DNA from: Castanea sativa
Taxonomy: Eukaryota > Streptophyta > Magnoliopsida > Fagales > Fagaceae
Assembly (NCBI RefSeq): GCF_040712315.1
Contig: NC_134013.1
Span: forward strand, 6,979,001 to 7,043,000
Direction of reading: 5' to 3'
Length of the DNA stretch: 64,000 nucleotides
The notes beneath the pieces are model-generated. The model was not told the DNA's origin and ran no database searches. It was given only the letters and a program-made list of their open reading frames with translations. A program made the translations under genes and the position numbers. Every line of letters starts with the position of its first letter. Positions within the stretch are counted from its first letter, which is position 1. This document shows, piece by piece, positions 10,916-22,417 of this stretch.

Positions 10916-13487
10916 ACACACATATGGAAAAAATATTGCTAAGAAATTTAGTTAAAAAATAATTATAAATAATTTTAATGCTTTGAAAGAATGCAGGACA
11001 CACCTTTGTTGAGTTAATTAAAGTTAAATTGTGAAATAAAATATTGTTTTAGTCATTCTTATTTTATTTTATTTATTTTTTTACTTGGAGAACTTCGTTC
11101 TATTTACCACAGCCGGCCTTAGGAAAAATTTCTGATTCGCTACTAGGCAAAGTAGTTTGCCCTGCCATGTGGGACTGAGTGGGGACCGTAAAATAAAACC
11201 ATCCCTAATCCTATCATTCTAGAATAACTCATTAAAAATTTATTCTTTTTTCTCTTAATTAACTCATTAAACATGTGTTTTTTGTGTTAATTAACTCTGT
11301 TAAACATGTTTCTCAAAAAAATAAAAATAAAAACCCTCTGCTACATAAAATGTCCATTGGTTTAGCAAAGGTTTACTTGGTATTGCATTTTAAATAACAG
11401 TTTTTAATATTTAAATACTAAAAGTTGTTGCTTTTAAGAGTGTTAGAGTTATGTTATTCAAAATATGGTGTATAAATACTGATTTTAAGAAGCTCCTCGT
11501 ACTAGTTTTTAAGATGCAACAATGATGTTTAGTGACATTATTGTAAATAAGTTAAAAACTATGGGACCCGCTAGCTCTCTCTTTCACGTTTTCTCTTCAT
11601 CTCTCTCTCCAATTCGTTGTCCTCTAACTCTCACAAAGGAACAAAGTCAAGAGTGCAGCCAAAAAAAAAAAAAAAAAAAGAAGGAAAAACTGCCAACCCA
11701 GAAAAAACAAAAAAAAAAAAAAAACACCAAACCTGTGGGGCTCTCTCTCATTCTCATGTGGGTACTAGTTTTGGTTGAATGATTTGGGTGTAATTTTATG
11801 ACTTTCAAAATAGGTCCTTGGGAATGGGTGGAAAGAAAAGGAAGAAGAAAATGAAGAAGGAGATGAGAAGAAGACGGGGAAAAAGAGGAAGAAGAAGATG
11901 GGAAGAAGAAAATGAAGAAGGAGATGAGAATGTGTGTGGCTGTGGGAATGGATGGGCCGCGGTAAAAAATTAAAAAACTTAAAAAGTACTATTATTGTCA
12001 CAAAAAGTAAAAAATTTTACCACTTAAAAAAAAACACACACACACACATACTAAACATATTTTTTACACTATGAGTACTATAAATACATATTTTTACAAT
12101 ATTTTTTAAACTACAATTTTCACATCATTTGAACAATAATGCTTGAACATCGCTACTAAGCAGACCTTTAATCATGCCAAATATAATCAGGAAAAAGTAG
12201 ATTTTTAAGAATTATTATTATTTTTCATAATTACATTTTAAATACTTTTTTACAATTAGATTTTTAAGACTTAAATCAAATCCTATTAAGACCAAATTAG
12301 GGGGTGGGTAGTCCAATTCTACCCGTCCTTATATAAGAATGAATGTTGCTTCACACTTGTGTAGGGAATTTCCACGAATTTCTAAACCTGTGAAAAACAA
12401 AAATAGAGAAAACACACGCCAAAGAAAAATAATCATACGCACAAGACAGTATTTACGTGGTTCGGAAATTTGCCTACGTCCACGGAGTTACAGGGATTTC
12501 ACTATTATCAGGGAAAAATACAAAGTGCAGCTACAGTCTTTTTCTCTCTCACGCACAACGACAACAACAAACCTTAATTACAAAAATAGCGTTTATACAT
12601 CCTGCGCACAGGATTCACCATAGACTAAGCCTCAGAAAATGTCTCATTAAAAACCACGCAACATTATTCGGGTCGGGTTGGGTCATCAATCAGATCAAAT
12701 ATAAATTAGGCTCCACAAAGCTCAACAACTTGTACGTACAGGTATATTTCTTACGCATAATATCCAATAATTTCACATTTTACGTCCACCTTTTTAAGAG
12801 TGTGAGATATGCAATGCCTTTTCTTTAAGAGGTTGAGGAAGTTAGAAGACAAAATTACAATGTTAGTCTTTAAAATTTACTTTGTGAGCATATTTGGTCT
12901 TTTAAATTTCAAGTGAGCTTTATTAGTCCTTGAAGTTTAAAAAATGAACATTATTAGTCATTCTGTTAACTTCTGTAAACTTTATTACTTATGTGTCTAA
13001 CATAACAATAATATGTCAACTTTTAAGTGATGGATCATATTTTTTATTATTAGAAAATTACACATGACCACCAATTTACAATTTGTTTTGTCAAAAAAGT
13101 TTTAACAAATTAGACTTATTCTAATCCCCATACAACTCAAATTCGTTTAGCCAGAAACTCAACCACGGCCTCCATTGCAATACCAACAACCAAGCCATAA
13201 TTGTCGCAGACCTCATCTTGAAATCAAAATCTCACTCTAGTCTCCAGAAGGGCAACAAATACTGACAAATCTCAAATGTTTCAAGAAGAAAATTCTATAT
13301 AGGTGTTGACTCCAAATCTTAAATGTGTCTAGAAGAAAATTGATTTGCTTATTTTTTTTATTATTTATTTTTACCAGCTATTTGTAAAGATCTAGTTAGA
13401 ATTTTTCGATTATACATGCCTATGGAATCTAGAAACATTTTAAGCGTTTGTTTTTTCTCCTCATTTGAATGATCAGTGCTTAGTTTA
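10916..13487. other. Intergenic, low-complexity tracts, no supported gene
   Basis: Contains two long A-runs (about 11661-11680 and 11704-11724), a purine-rich GAAGAAGAAAATGAAGAAGG stretch repeated twice in 11820-11945, short (CA)n near 12034-12047, and an LTR-like fragment at 12300-12640 (separate entry). ORFs across the A-runs and the purine tract are low-complexity translations with no family resemblance. From 12840 to 13330 the sequence is AT-rich and unrecognised. Confidence 0.55.
12300..12640 (+). repeat. LTR-like fragment with a shared ACGTGGTTCGG motif
   Basis: A TATA-like TTATATAAG near 12330 is followed by ATTTACGTGGTTCGG and GCCTACGTCCACGG at 12450-12485. The same pair of motifs, with small changes, is at 35310-35345. 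From general knowledge this pair is common in LTRs of dicot Ty1/copia-type elements. Ends, partner LTR and target duplication were not found, so class and extent are tentative. Confidence 0.35.
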
Positions 13488-14237
13488 TGTAAGCGCACAA
13501 TTGCACCTGGCCCCAAGAACAGTTACGAGCTCAAGCCCAATGAGCCTTAAACAATATGAATTTGTAGAGTGTGGGCTTGAAACCCAGGTTAGAAGTGACT
13601 AAGGATTAAATGACAAGTCAAAGATTGCTAACACTTGAAAACAACAAGGAATATTGTAAATCAACCTCCTCGGATGTAAGCCGAGAGTTGTTCTTATATT
13701 ATCTCTTCCTCTTTTTTCTTTTTCTTTTTGATTACAAAAAAGTCAGTCCCCTTTTTCTGTTCTAGGTTTCTCCTTAAATACTCTTCCTTTTGATACTTTG
13801 TACACGTGTTGCCCTAACTCCCCCTTAGCCTAGATATTTCTTTTCTTAGTGCCTTTGAATAGTAACCAGAAGTTTCCCTTCCACTGTTCAGGTGTCACTT
13901 CCCCATTAATGCGGCCAGGGTGGTAGGTGCAGGGTCTTTAATGTGGAGGTGGCAGCCTTTATCTTTGGTATTTCCCTAACATCGGTGCTTCTAGGACATT
14001 CAAGGGTTCACCCCTTTTAACCATTGGTCTTGGCCGTGTCGTTCCCTAACCTTTACCATGAAGTCCCTGGTTCTCCAGTGTCCGTCCGAGGAGAAATTCA
14101 CCCTCGGCTGGATCCTTGGATCTTCGGCGTATGGGCTAACCCGTAGTACTAACAAATTCTAAACCCAAGAGCAGGTCGGCCTTCTTTAGCATGGCCCAAA
14201 GGCCCACCTTCCCATTAGGGTCTTTTTACTCCCCACA
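13488..14237 (-). repeat. 3' LTR of the 11.67-kb Tat element
   Basis: 750 bp from TGTAAGCGCACAATTGCACC to TTTTTACTCCCCACA, aligned end to end with 24404-25153 at about 97-98% by eye. It is the 3' LTR because the element reads on the minus strand. It contains GTCCGAGGAGAAATTC and CCTCCTCGGATG words that recur through the element family. Confidence 0.92.
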
Positions 14238-14253
14238 ATAGCCCCTCAAAACT
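14238..14253 (-). other. Polypurine tract
   Basis: On the minus strand TTTTGAGGGGCTAT immediately precedes the 3' LTR. A purine-rich block in this place primes plus-strand DNA synthesis in LTR elements. The mini element has the equivalent TTTTTAGGGGCTAT. Confidence 0.7.
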
Positions 14254-14745
14254 CTAATTTTCAACGTCCGAGGAGAAAAATAGGGTTTTGACCTGACGAG
14301 AACTTACTCCACACACTTGGTGAATGATTGCACGTGTGGAAATCGTTTCGCATCCCAGAAGATGCCACTTGGCGGTTTTATTTTCAAAAACGCGCGCATT
14401 TACTGCTGTAAGCTACACTTTGTCCCCCACGTTCAACGGTGAGATAAGCATCCAACGGTTCTTATCATTCCACGAAAATTTGGGCGGGACGAATATAATT
14501 TCGAGGCCGCTTTTTCGCACATCGTGACGCTTCGGGAACCTGCGCCTTCATTTAATTCCCCAGGGACTAATCCCATCAAAACATCAGCAATCATACTTTA
14601 CCTGCAGAAAACCGTGAAAATTTGCACACCTTCAACTTTGTAACTTCTTGCTCTCTCTATTCTTAACCTTTTCTCCTCGGATATAGTCCTCGGCTGCCTT
14701 CGTAGATATTCTCCCCTTTAGAGTTTAGCCTTTCGTTTTTTTCTA

Positions 14746-17264
14746 ATGGGTAGGTTTAAGTGTCTAGTTGATACCGTCGCCGAAATGGAAGGTTTCAGAG
14801 CCAAGTATCAAATTCCCGGCGATGTAGGGTTAAAATATTGCCCGGCAGAAGCCGTGGCCGGTTCTAGAAAAGAGGGAGAAGTGATCATCCCAATGATAGC
14901 CTTTATAGAGGGTGGGATGACCCTCCCAATGAGACCTGTAACTAGGGAGTACCTTCGCAACCACCGGTTGTGTCCCGACCAGTGCCTCCCAAACGTTTTT
15001 AGAGTTTTGGGTAGTGTCAATGCTCTAAACGAGCAGATGGATTTAAACCTCACCTAGCACGACGTTGTCTTTCTGTACGAGTCCCATAAAATTTCCAATG
15101 TTGGTTATTACATTAAGTCTCGCTCCAGTGTCGTTAGGCTAATCTCCTGTCTGCCCAAATCCAACAAAGGCATGAAGGACGACTACCTGATCGTCTCTGG
15201 GAACTGGCACGACGGCCTCCACTGCCTAGTTGAGTGGGGAGATCCAGGTGCGACACCTTAGGATTAACCTCCCCACCTCATAACTTCCTTTAATACTCAC
15301 AAACATGCACACTAATACGTGTTTATGTTTATTTAACTTTATCACTTGCTATGTGAATCTGACCACGTTGTTCACTTTCACATCTTTCTTTGCAGATAAA
15401 CAACACGTGCGTCCACGCTTGAGCCACTGCAGTGTTGCCGATCTAAACCGAGTACTTTGCTCCGAGGTGTTTGTTAGCGAGGACTTACAACTTAGAGCCG
15501 CTCATCTGATTCTGGGGTACACTCCCATCTCTTCGGACTTCCAGGAGATAGAAAGCGCCATAATCGCGGGTGACCGAAGACGAAGGAGGATAAACGTAGC
15601 CCGGCCCCACTTTTTGGACGACCACGATCTCCCTGACACCCCTGACACCGTTCTGTACAACCAGCTCATAGCGGCAGTTCCCCTCGCCGTACACTCTCAG
15701 GGCATTGCCATCCCGGAGGAGCGAGTGTCCTCTTCCAACACTTTGGACGAGGATATAGAACAATTTCAGTTCGAGGGCTCTCCACGACCTCGCGGAAACC
15801 CATTTGTTATCCTCTCCGACAAGGAGGAAGAAGAAGAAGCCGAGGCCTCAGGGATTGCAGGTCTAGTGATAGCGCGTCCAGACGATAGTTCAACCGAAGA
15901 AGAAATGGACACGCTTAAGGATCTCATGTCCGACAAAGGTGCCCGGGTGGCAAAGAAGGGTGCGAGGGGGACCCAAGCTCATCCTGCCTTGCCACCACCT
16001 CCTCCTCCTCCAGCCGACACTAAGCCTCCCACCGACGATCCTAAGAAGAAGAGAAAGGTGGACGCCGAGGTGGCTGGTGGGGAGAAGGCAAAGAAAATAA
16101 AGCAGCAACCGCCGTTGGCCCAACAGCAGAAGCCAGACAAAGGCAAAGGGCGCGCCCGCTCAGTCGAGAGTGGGGAGATCAGAGAAGTGGCTGAGGTGCG
16201 ACGAGCGCCAGCCGCCTGGTCTCCTGATTTGAGACTGGACGGCGCCCCTGTTCCCTGCCATTCCAGCATCAGAGCAGTGCAACAAGACCACGCCCACCAC
16301 TTAGCCGAGGTGCTGGAGCGTTCTCTTCTGCTGCCCAAGGAAATGGAGTCTTTGGAGAAGATGGGCCATCCGCAGCTATTCCTCTCGTTAAAAAGGGGTT
16401 TAGCTCTGGTAAACTCCAATTATACACTTTTGTTTTCTACACTTATTTATAAGCATTTCGTTGCATTTGACCTTCTTAACCCTTTTTCAGTCCATCCAAG
16501 AAGTTTTTGCGGCCGAGAAGTTCATGGAGGACTCTCGAAAGCGTGCTGGGATGGAGCAGGAGTTGAGACAAGAAGCAGAAAAGTCTCTGGGCCAGGCCCT
16601 GGCAGAGAAAGGAAGGCTCACTTCACAGCTGGCCGATCTGAAGAGAGAGAGGGACGGCGACAAGGCCAGCTTGAAGACAATGGAGAGTCAAGTGGAGGCG
16701 CAGCGTAAGCTCCTCCGTCAAAAGGAGGACGAGCTTGCCCAAATCCAACAGGCACGCTCCGATCTTGAAAAGGAGCTTGCGCTGGCCAAAGAGGAAGCTC
16801 GCGCCCACAAACACGCCATGGAGGCCGCGAAGAAGGCTAGTTACCAGGAGGGGGTCACCAAAACCCAAGAGGAGCTGACAGAAGCCTTCGCGGCCTTGTG
16901 CCGTGAATACTGTCAGCAAGTCTGGGGGGAGGCCATGAATATGGCAGGGGTTCCTCAAGTTTCCGAACTGAGGAAGCCCGAAAATATTTGGCTTCCCTTA
17001 GACATTCAAGAAATTGAAGACCCTCCTGTCCCTGCCTCTCCTGCTCTTCCTCCAGTGGTACAAGAGCTTGTTCCTACTCCTACAGAACCTGAAGGTTCCC
17101 ATAAAGAGGAGGACAAGCGTGATGGTGCCGAGAAGGAGGAAACCCCAAGCATGGAGCCCCTCATGCCTTCAACGGACAAAGGAAAACAAGTCTTATCAAC
17201 CTTTGAAATGGAATTGAAGAGTACTGAGGCTGGCGGCAGCTCCCATCAAGCTCCCCTTCCCTAG
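14746..17264 (+). CDS. Antisense additional ORF (aORF) of the Tat element, three exons
   Basis: Encoded opposite to gag-pol, between the 3' LTR and the tandem array. I infer three exons: 14746-15247, 15396-16408 and 16491-17264. The introns (148 and 82 bp) have GT...AG ends and keep the frame (G/AT at the first join, phase 0 at the second), giving about 762 codons. One in-frame TAG at 15055-15057 interrupts exon 1, probably a changed Trp or Gln codon. Exon 1 has a globular N-terminal domain (AEMEGFRAKYQIPGDVGL...EYLRNHRL...NWHDGLHCLVEWG). Exon 2 continues with LRAAHLILGYTPIS, an acidic EEEEE run, a proline run and PKKKRKV (about residue 383), a textbook monopartite nuclear-import motif. Exon 3 is a long coiled coil (LRQEAEKSLGQALAEKG onward) with an acidic tail. 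aORFs are known in Tat elements; their function is not established. It could alternatively be a captured host gene, but its place inside the LTRs and the family precedent favour aORF. Confidence 0.75.
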
Positions 17265-17639
17265 CTTAGGGCCTAGTCTAGGAATTTTTGTATTCCCCTT
17301 TTTTGTATACGTTTAATGAAAAACATTTTATTCGGCCTTCATTATTGTTGCCTTTACTTTACTTTATTTTCTTTGTGTTTGCCATGAAAGTTTGTAATAA
17401 CAAGTAATTACAGGGAATGTCACTATACCATGCAAACCATCATGACTTCAAAAATTATCATATAACTTTAGATATTAAAAAGTGTCACCGTGCAAATAAC
17501 TCACATAAAGATCAAACTTTTATAATCTGAACAGATTTGACACTAAAAAATAACGAACCAAAGATCCAATTTTAACAAATGGAGCAGTAATAATTCCCTT
17601 AACATGGGTGATAAGGGCAAGGACACCAACAAGATTTGT
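17265..17639. other. 3' flank of the aORF
   Basis: AT-rich DNA after the aORF stop. A TTTAATGAAAAAC stretch near 17310 could serve as a poly-A signal region for the plus-strand transcript. No gene is seen. Confidence 0.45.
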
Positions 17640-19060
17640 GATCCGAGGACTGTACTTGGGCAAGTTCTTGTTTGGTTATTGATAGTCATAACTTCAAACG
17701 TTAAATTTCCCAAAGTAGGAGGTCTGAGGGCCTGGCATAACTTAGGTTCTGTTTAACAAATGAGAAGACATCAATTTCCACAAGGTTTGTGGTCCGAGGA
17801 CTACACTTAACCAAGTTTCTGTTTGATTCTTAAAGATAGTAGCTTCAAATGTTAATTTTCCCAAAGTAGGAGATCTGAGGACCCGGCATAACTAAGGTTC
17901 TGTTTAACAAATGACAAGACATCAATTTCCACAAGGTTTGTGGTCCGAGGACTACACTTAACCAAGCTTCTGTTTGATTCTTAAGAACAGTAGCTTCAGA
18001 TATTAATTTTCCCAAAGTAAGAGGTCCGAAGACCCGGCATAACTAAGGTTCCGTTTAACAAATGACAAGACATCAATTTCCACAAGGTTTGTGGTCCGAG
18101 GACTACACTTAACCAAGTTTCTGTTTGATTCTTAAGAACAGTAGCTTCAGATGTTAATTTCCCCAAAGTAGGAGGTCCGAAGACCCGGCATAACTAAGGT
18201 TCTGTTTAACAAATGACAAGACATCAATTTTCACAAGGTTTGTGGTCCGAGGACTACACTTAACCAAGCTTCTGTTTGATTCTTAAGAACAGTAGCTTCA
18301 GATGTTAATTTCCCCAAAGTAGGAGGTCCGAAGACCCGGCATAACTAAGGTTCTGTTTAACAAATGACAAGACATCAATTTCCACAAGGCTTGTGGTCCG
18401 AGGACTACACTTAACCAAGTTTCTGTTTGATTCTTAAGAACAGTAGCTTTAGATGTTAATTTCCCCAAAGTAAGAGGTCCGAAGACCCGACATAACTAAG
18501 GTTCTGTTTAACAAATGACAAGACATCAATTTCCATAAGGTTTGTGGTCCGAGGACTACACTTAACCAAGTTTCTGTTTGATTCTTAAGAACAGTAGCTT
18601 CAGATGTTAATTTCCCCAAAGTAGGAGATCCGAAGACCCGGCATAACTAAGGTTCTATTTAACAAATGACAAGACATCAATTTCCACAAGGTTTGTGGTC
18701 CGAGGACTACACTTAACCAAGCTTCTGTTTGATTCTTAAGAACAGTAGCTTCAGATGTTAATTTCCCCAAAGTAGGAGGTCCGAAGACCCGGCATAACTA
18801 AGGTTCTGTTTAACAAATGACAAGACATCAATTTCCACAAGGTTTGTGGTCCGAGGACTACACTTAACCAAGTTTCTGTTTGATTCTTAAGAACAATAGC
18901 TTCAGATGTTAATTTCCCCAAAGTAGGAGGTCTGAAGACCCGGCATAACTAAGGTTCTGTTTAACAAATGACAAGACATCAATTTCCACAAGATTTGTGG
19001 TCCGAGGACTGCACTTAACCAAGTTTTTGTTTGACTCTTAAGAACAGTAGCTGCATGCGT
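17640..19060 (-). repeat. 151-bp dimeric tandem array between pol and the aORF
   Basis: About nine copies of a 151-bp unit; for example AAATGACAAG begins at 18060 and again at 18211. Each unit is two related halves, one with GTGGTCCGAGGACTACACTT...CAAGTTTCTGTTT (about 80 bp) and one with GGAGGTCCGAAGACCCGGC...CTAAGGTTCTGTTT (about 71 bp). The array is well homogenised. It corresponds to the 81-bp arrays of the related elements, here turned into a dimer. It lies downstream of integrase in pol orientation. Confidence 0.92.
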
Positions 19061-19119
19061 CAGAGGTACTCATAACTTTGAAATGTTCACTGACAAAAGC
19101 ACATTTTATTAATAATAAT

Positions 19120-20245
19120 ATCTTCTAAGATTATTTACATTCCATGGGCGTGGTACAATTCTTTCATCTAGGTCAGCTAGCCGATATGACCCTATGCCTG
19201 CTACTGACACAATGCGATAGGGGCCTTCCCAGTTGGGTCCTAGCTTACCCTAGGCTGGGTTTTTAGAGGTGCCAACAACTTTTCTTAGCACAAGATCACC
19301 AGGTGCAAGTGGCCTTAGCCTCACGTGGGCATCATATCCTCGTTTTAGCTTCTGTTGATAGTAAGCCATTTGAACCATAGCTGCCTCGCGTCGTTCCTCA
19401 AGTAAATCGAGACCTTTCTCCAGGAGTCCATCGTTGTTTTCCGGGCTAAAAGAACTTGTCTTTAGGGTAGGAAAACCGTATTCCAAAGGTATCACCGCCT
19501 CGGCCCCATAAGTCATAGAGAATGGCGTTTCTCCAGTGGACCTGCGCGGTGTGGTCCGATACGTCCACAGAACATGAGGGAGCTCTTCTACCCATCTGCC
19601 TTTCGCATCGTCCAACCTTTTCTTCAGCCCACTGACAATGACCTTATTGTCGACTTGCCCATTTCCTTGAGGATAAACTGGAGTGGAATATCTATTTATG
19701 ATACTCATGTCACCACAATACTTCCTAAAAGCCTTACTATCGAACTGAACACCATTGTCTGAGATGAGTGTGTGTGGTATACCGAATCTAGTGACGATGT
19801 TTTTCCAGACAAACTTCTTGGAGTCAACATCTCTAATGTTTGCTAAGGGCTCGGCCTCAACCCATTTAGTGAAATAGTCCGTTCCCACGAGAAGCCATCT
19901 TTTGTTACCTGTTGCCCTCGGGAATGGCCCAACTATGTCTAGTCCCCACTGTACAAAGGGCCAAGGACTGGAAAGGGGGTTAAGAACTCCTCCAGGTTGA
20001 TGAATATTAGGGGCGAACCTCTGACACTGATCGCATTTCCTGGCATAGTCTTGAGCCTTTCTTTGCATATTGGGCCACCAATAACCCTGAGTTAGAGCTC
20101 TGTGGGCTAAGGATCTTCCCCCAGTGTGGCTGCCACAAATTCCTTCATACAGTTCTTCCAGAAGCCCTTCCGTTGAGTCAGGGTGTACACACAACAAGTA
20201 CGGTCCTGAAAAGGATCGTTTGTACAGTTTCTGGTCCTCGGACAA
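19120..20245 (-). pseudogene. Integrase of the 11.67-kb Tat element, catalytic Glu lost
   Basis: Integrase inserts the cDNA into the genome. The open segment 19250-20245 has the zinc-binding HHCC domain (His40, His48, Cys71, Cys74), then the core with the first Asp in GLDIVGPFP (103) and the second Asp in LISDNGVQF (163). The third acidic residue should lie after PQGNGQ (192-197). The sister element has GNG-stop-AEVANKV at that place, whereas here it reads GNGQVDNKV: two residues including the catalytic Glu are missing, a 6-nt in-frame deletion. A TAG at 19250 replaces Trp of the NPAWGKLGPNWE motif; homologous C-terminal sequence continues to about 19120. A second TAG at 20246 separates it from RNase H. 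The translation start is only the first codon after that stop. Confidence 0.9.
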
Positions 20246-21451
20246 CTAGAAACACGGCGCCTTTCGGCGTATCTTATCTGCTTCAGATTTGTCCTCAGGA
20301 AGGACATCATTCCTAAGAAAAGATATGACCAGGTCAATCCAACTAGGTCCCGGCCTTATTAGATGGATGCGAGGCGTGTTGGCAATGACAACAGAGGGTT
20401 CTAGTAAATCCTCAACGAGGATGACCCTAGGTAAACCTTGAGCCGAGGTAGTTGCCAGCGTAGCTAAGGAGTCTGCATGGGTGTTTCCGCTCCGAGAGAT
20501 ATGAGTTAAGGCGAAGGAGTCAAATTCAGGTTGCTGGCGCTTGATCTGGGCCAAATATTCCTGCATTCTGGGGTCTCTAGCCTCCATGGTCCCCATGACC
20601 TGGCCGACCACCAGTTGAGAGTCCGAGAAGACATGGACTTCCTTTCCACCCATCTTACGTACCATCTACATGCCTACCAAGACTGCTTCATACTCGGCCT
20701 CATTGTTAGTAGCCGAGAAGGCCAATCTTAAAGATTTTTCAAAGACAATTCCTTCAGGGGACATTAGAACAAGTCCAATACCAGACCCTCTCTGATTAGC
20801 AGCCCCATCCACATACACTTCCCAAATCAGAGACACCGCAGCTGTGATCACACCAAATGATTTTTCACCCATGTGGGCCTCTTTCAGAGTTTCTTCCAAC
20901 AATGGCTCGGCAAATTCCGCCACCAAGTCAGCGAGGACCTGGCCCTTCACCGAGGTGCGAGGCTTGTATTTAACATCAAAAGCCCCCAGGATGGTCCCCC
21001 ACTTTGCTATCCTGCCCGAGTAGTCGGCACTACGTAGCACTGCCTTGAAGGGCAATTGGGTCAGAACAACCACTGTGTGAGACTGAAAATAATGGGGAAG
21101 CTTTCGCGTGGCATGAACCACGGCTAGGAGCGCTTTCTCTAAGGGTTGATAACGCACCTCGGCATCACCTAAAGACTTACTAATATAATATACCGGTCTT
21201 TGCACCCCGTTATCATCTCTTATCAGGACCAGGCTGACCGCATGGACGGCCACTGCCAGATAAGCAAACAAAATCTCATGTGCCTCCGGACGAGACAGAA
21301 TGGGTGGCCGAGAAAGATATTGCTTGAGCTGTTGAAAAGCTAACTCGTAGTCCTCGGTCCATCGAAACCCTTTCCACTTATTCAACAGTTGGAAGAAAGG
21401 ACGACACCGGTCAGCTGACCGAGATATGAACCTATTCAAGGCAGCAATCAT
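20246..21451 (-). pseudogene. Pol: RT connection, degenerate RNase H and second RNase H
   Basis: Two open segments separated by a TAG at 20666. The first (20666-21451) starts in the RT thumb (MIAALNRFISRSADRCRPFF), then the original gypsy RNase H where the usual catalytic TDAS-type Asp is replaced (FAYLAVAVHAVSLVLIRDD). It then reaches a second RNase H beginning VYVDGAANQRGSGIG (Asp at about residue 215) and NNEAEYEAVL (Glu 251). The second segment (20246-20665) continues it with VFSDSQLVVGQV (Asp) and GNTHADSLATLA (Asp). All four acidic positions of the second domain survive. A second, archaeal-type RNase H after a degenerate first one is described for the Tat lineage, so this fits family knowledge. 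The stops make the copy non-functional. Confidence 0.88.
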
Positions 21452-21463
21452 TCCCGTTAACTT

Positions 21464-22417
21464 TTAAATTTCTTTTGGGTTGCGAGGGGGCTGCAAGTCC
21501 TGAATAGCCTTGACCTGCACCGGGTTTACCTCTATGCCTCTATGAGTAATCATGTATCCCAAGAACTTTCCAGACCCCACGCCGAAAGAACACTTTGAGG
21601 CGTTGAGGCGCAACTTGTACTTTCTCAGTATCTGAAAAGTGTCGGCCAAATCTTTCACGTGTGAGGGTATTGTTTTGCTTTTCACCACCATATCGTCAAC
21701 GTATACTTCAATGGTTTTCCCCATTTGCTGTTCGAACATTTTGGTCATCATCCTTTGATAGGTAGCCCCAGCATTCTTCAAGCCGAATGGCATGACCTTA
21801 TAATGATAATTCCCGGTCGGTGTAATGAAGGCAGTCTTCTCCTGATCCTCTAATGCCAAGGGAATCTGGTGATAACCCTGGAAGGCGTCCAAAAAACTCA
21901 TCCGAGGATGTCCGACAGTGGCATCCACCAGTTGATCAATACGTGGCATTGGGAACGAATCTTTAGGATAGGCCTTGTTCAGATCAGTGAAGTCCACACA
22001 TACCCTCCACGTTCCATTCTTCTTTTTAACGACAACTGTATGGGCCAACCACTCGGGGTAGAAAACTTCTTTGATAGCCCCAGCCCTCTTGAGTTTAAGC
22101 ACCTCTTCCTTCACAGCCTCGGAATGTTCTCTGGAAGAGCGCCGAGGTGGCTGCCTTCTCGGAATAATAGCTGGGTTGACATTTAAGTGATGACAAATGA
22201 AACCCGGATCCACGCCTGGAGCTTCATAAGGATCCCACGCAAAAACATCAACATTGTCCTTCAAAAATTCTAACAATTCCATCTTCTCTTGGTGTGGCAA
22301 AAGTACACCGACTTGGAAGAATCTCTCTAGGTCATCGGCTACTGGAAACTTCTCTAACTCCTCACAATATGTCTCATCCCCTGTCACCATTCCAGATGAA
22401 TCAGGAGCCGTTAACTG
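21464..22417 (-). pseudogene. Reverse transcriptase of the 11.67-kb Tat element
   Basis: Open segment 21464-22390 (308 residues) coding for reverse transcriptase, continuous upstream to the stop at 22418. Motifs: YPEWLAHTVVVKKKNGTWRVCVDFTDLNKA (112-140), SFLDAFQGYHQIPL with the first catalytic Asp (168), PFGLKNAGATYQ (201-211) and YVDD (230-233), then LRLNASKCSFGVGSGKFLG. All RT catalytic residues are present. It ends at a TAA (21464) where the sister copy has Gln before KLTGMI, so thumb and RNase H are cut off. The N-terminal 60 residues (FFQVGVLLP...DVFAWDPYEAPGVDP) are the linker from protease. Confidence 0.92.

Noticed and set aside
12339..12828. Two overlapping ORFs of 94 and 123 residues
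   Set aside because: They overlap in different frames across an LTR-like fragment and show no domain; one is Thr-rich only because of an ACAACA repeat.
15979..16419. 146-residue ORF antisense to aORF exon 2
   Set aside because: A shadow of the GC-rich, low-complexity aORF sequence on the opposite strand; composition follows the proline, lysine and acidic runs.
20107..20337. Alternative minus-strand frame overlapping the integrase and RNase H junction
   Set aside because: An out-of-frame open stretch; the in-frame translations on both sides clearly encode RNase H and integrase.
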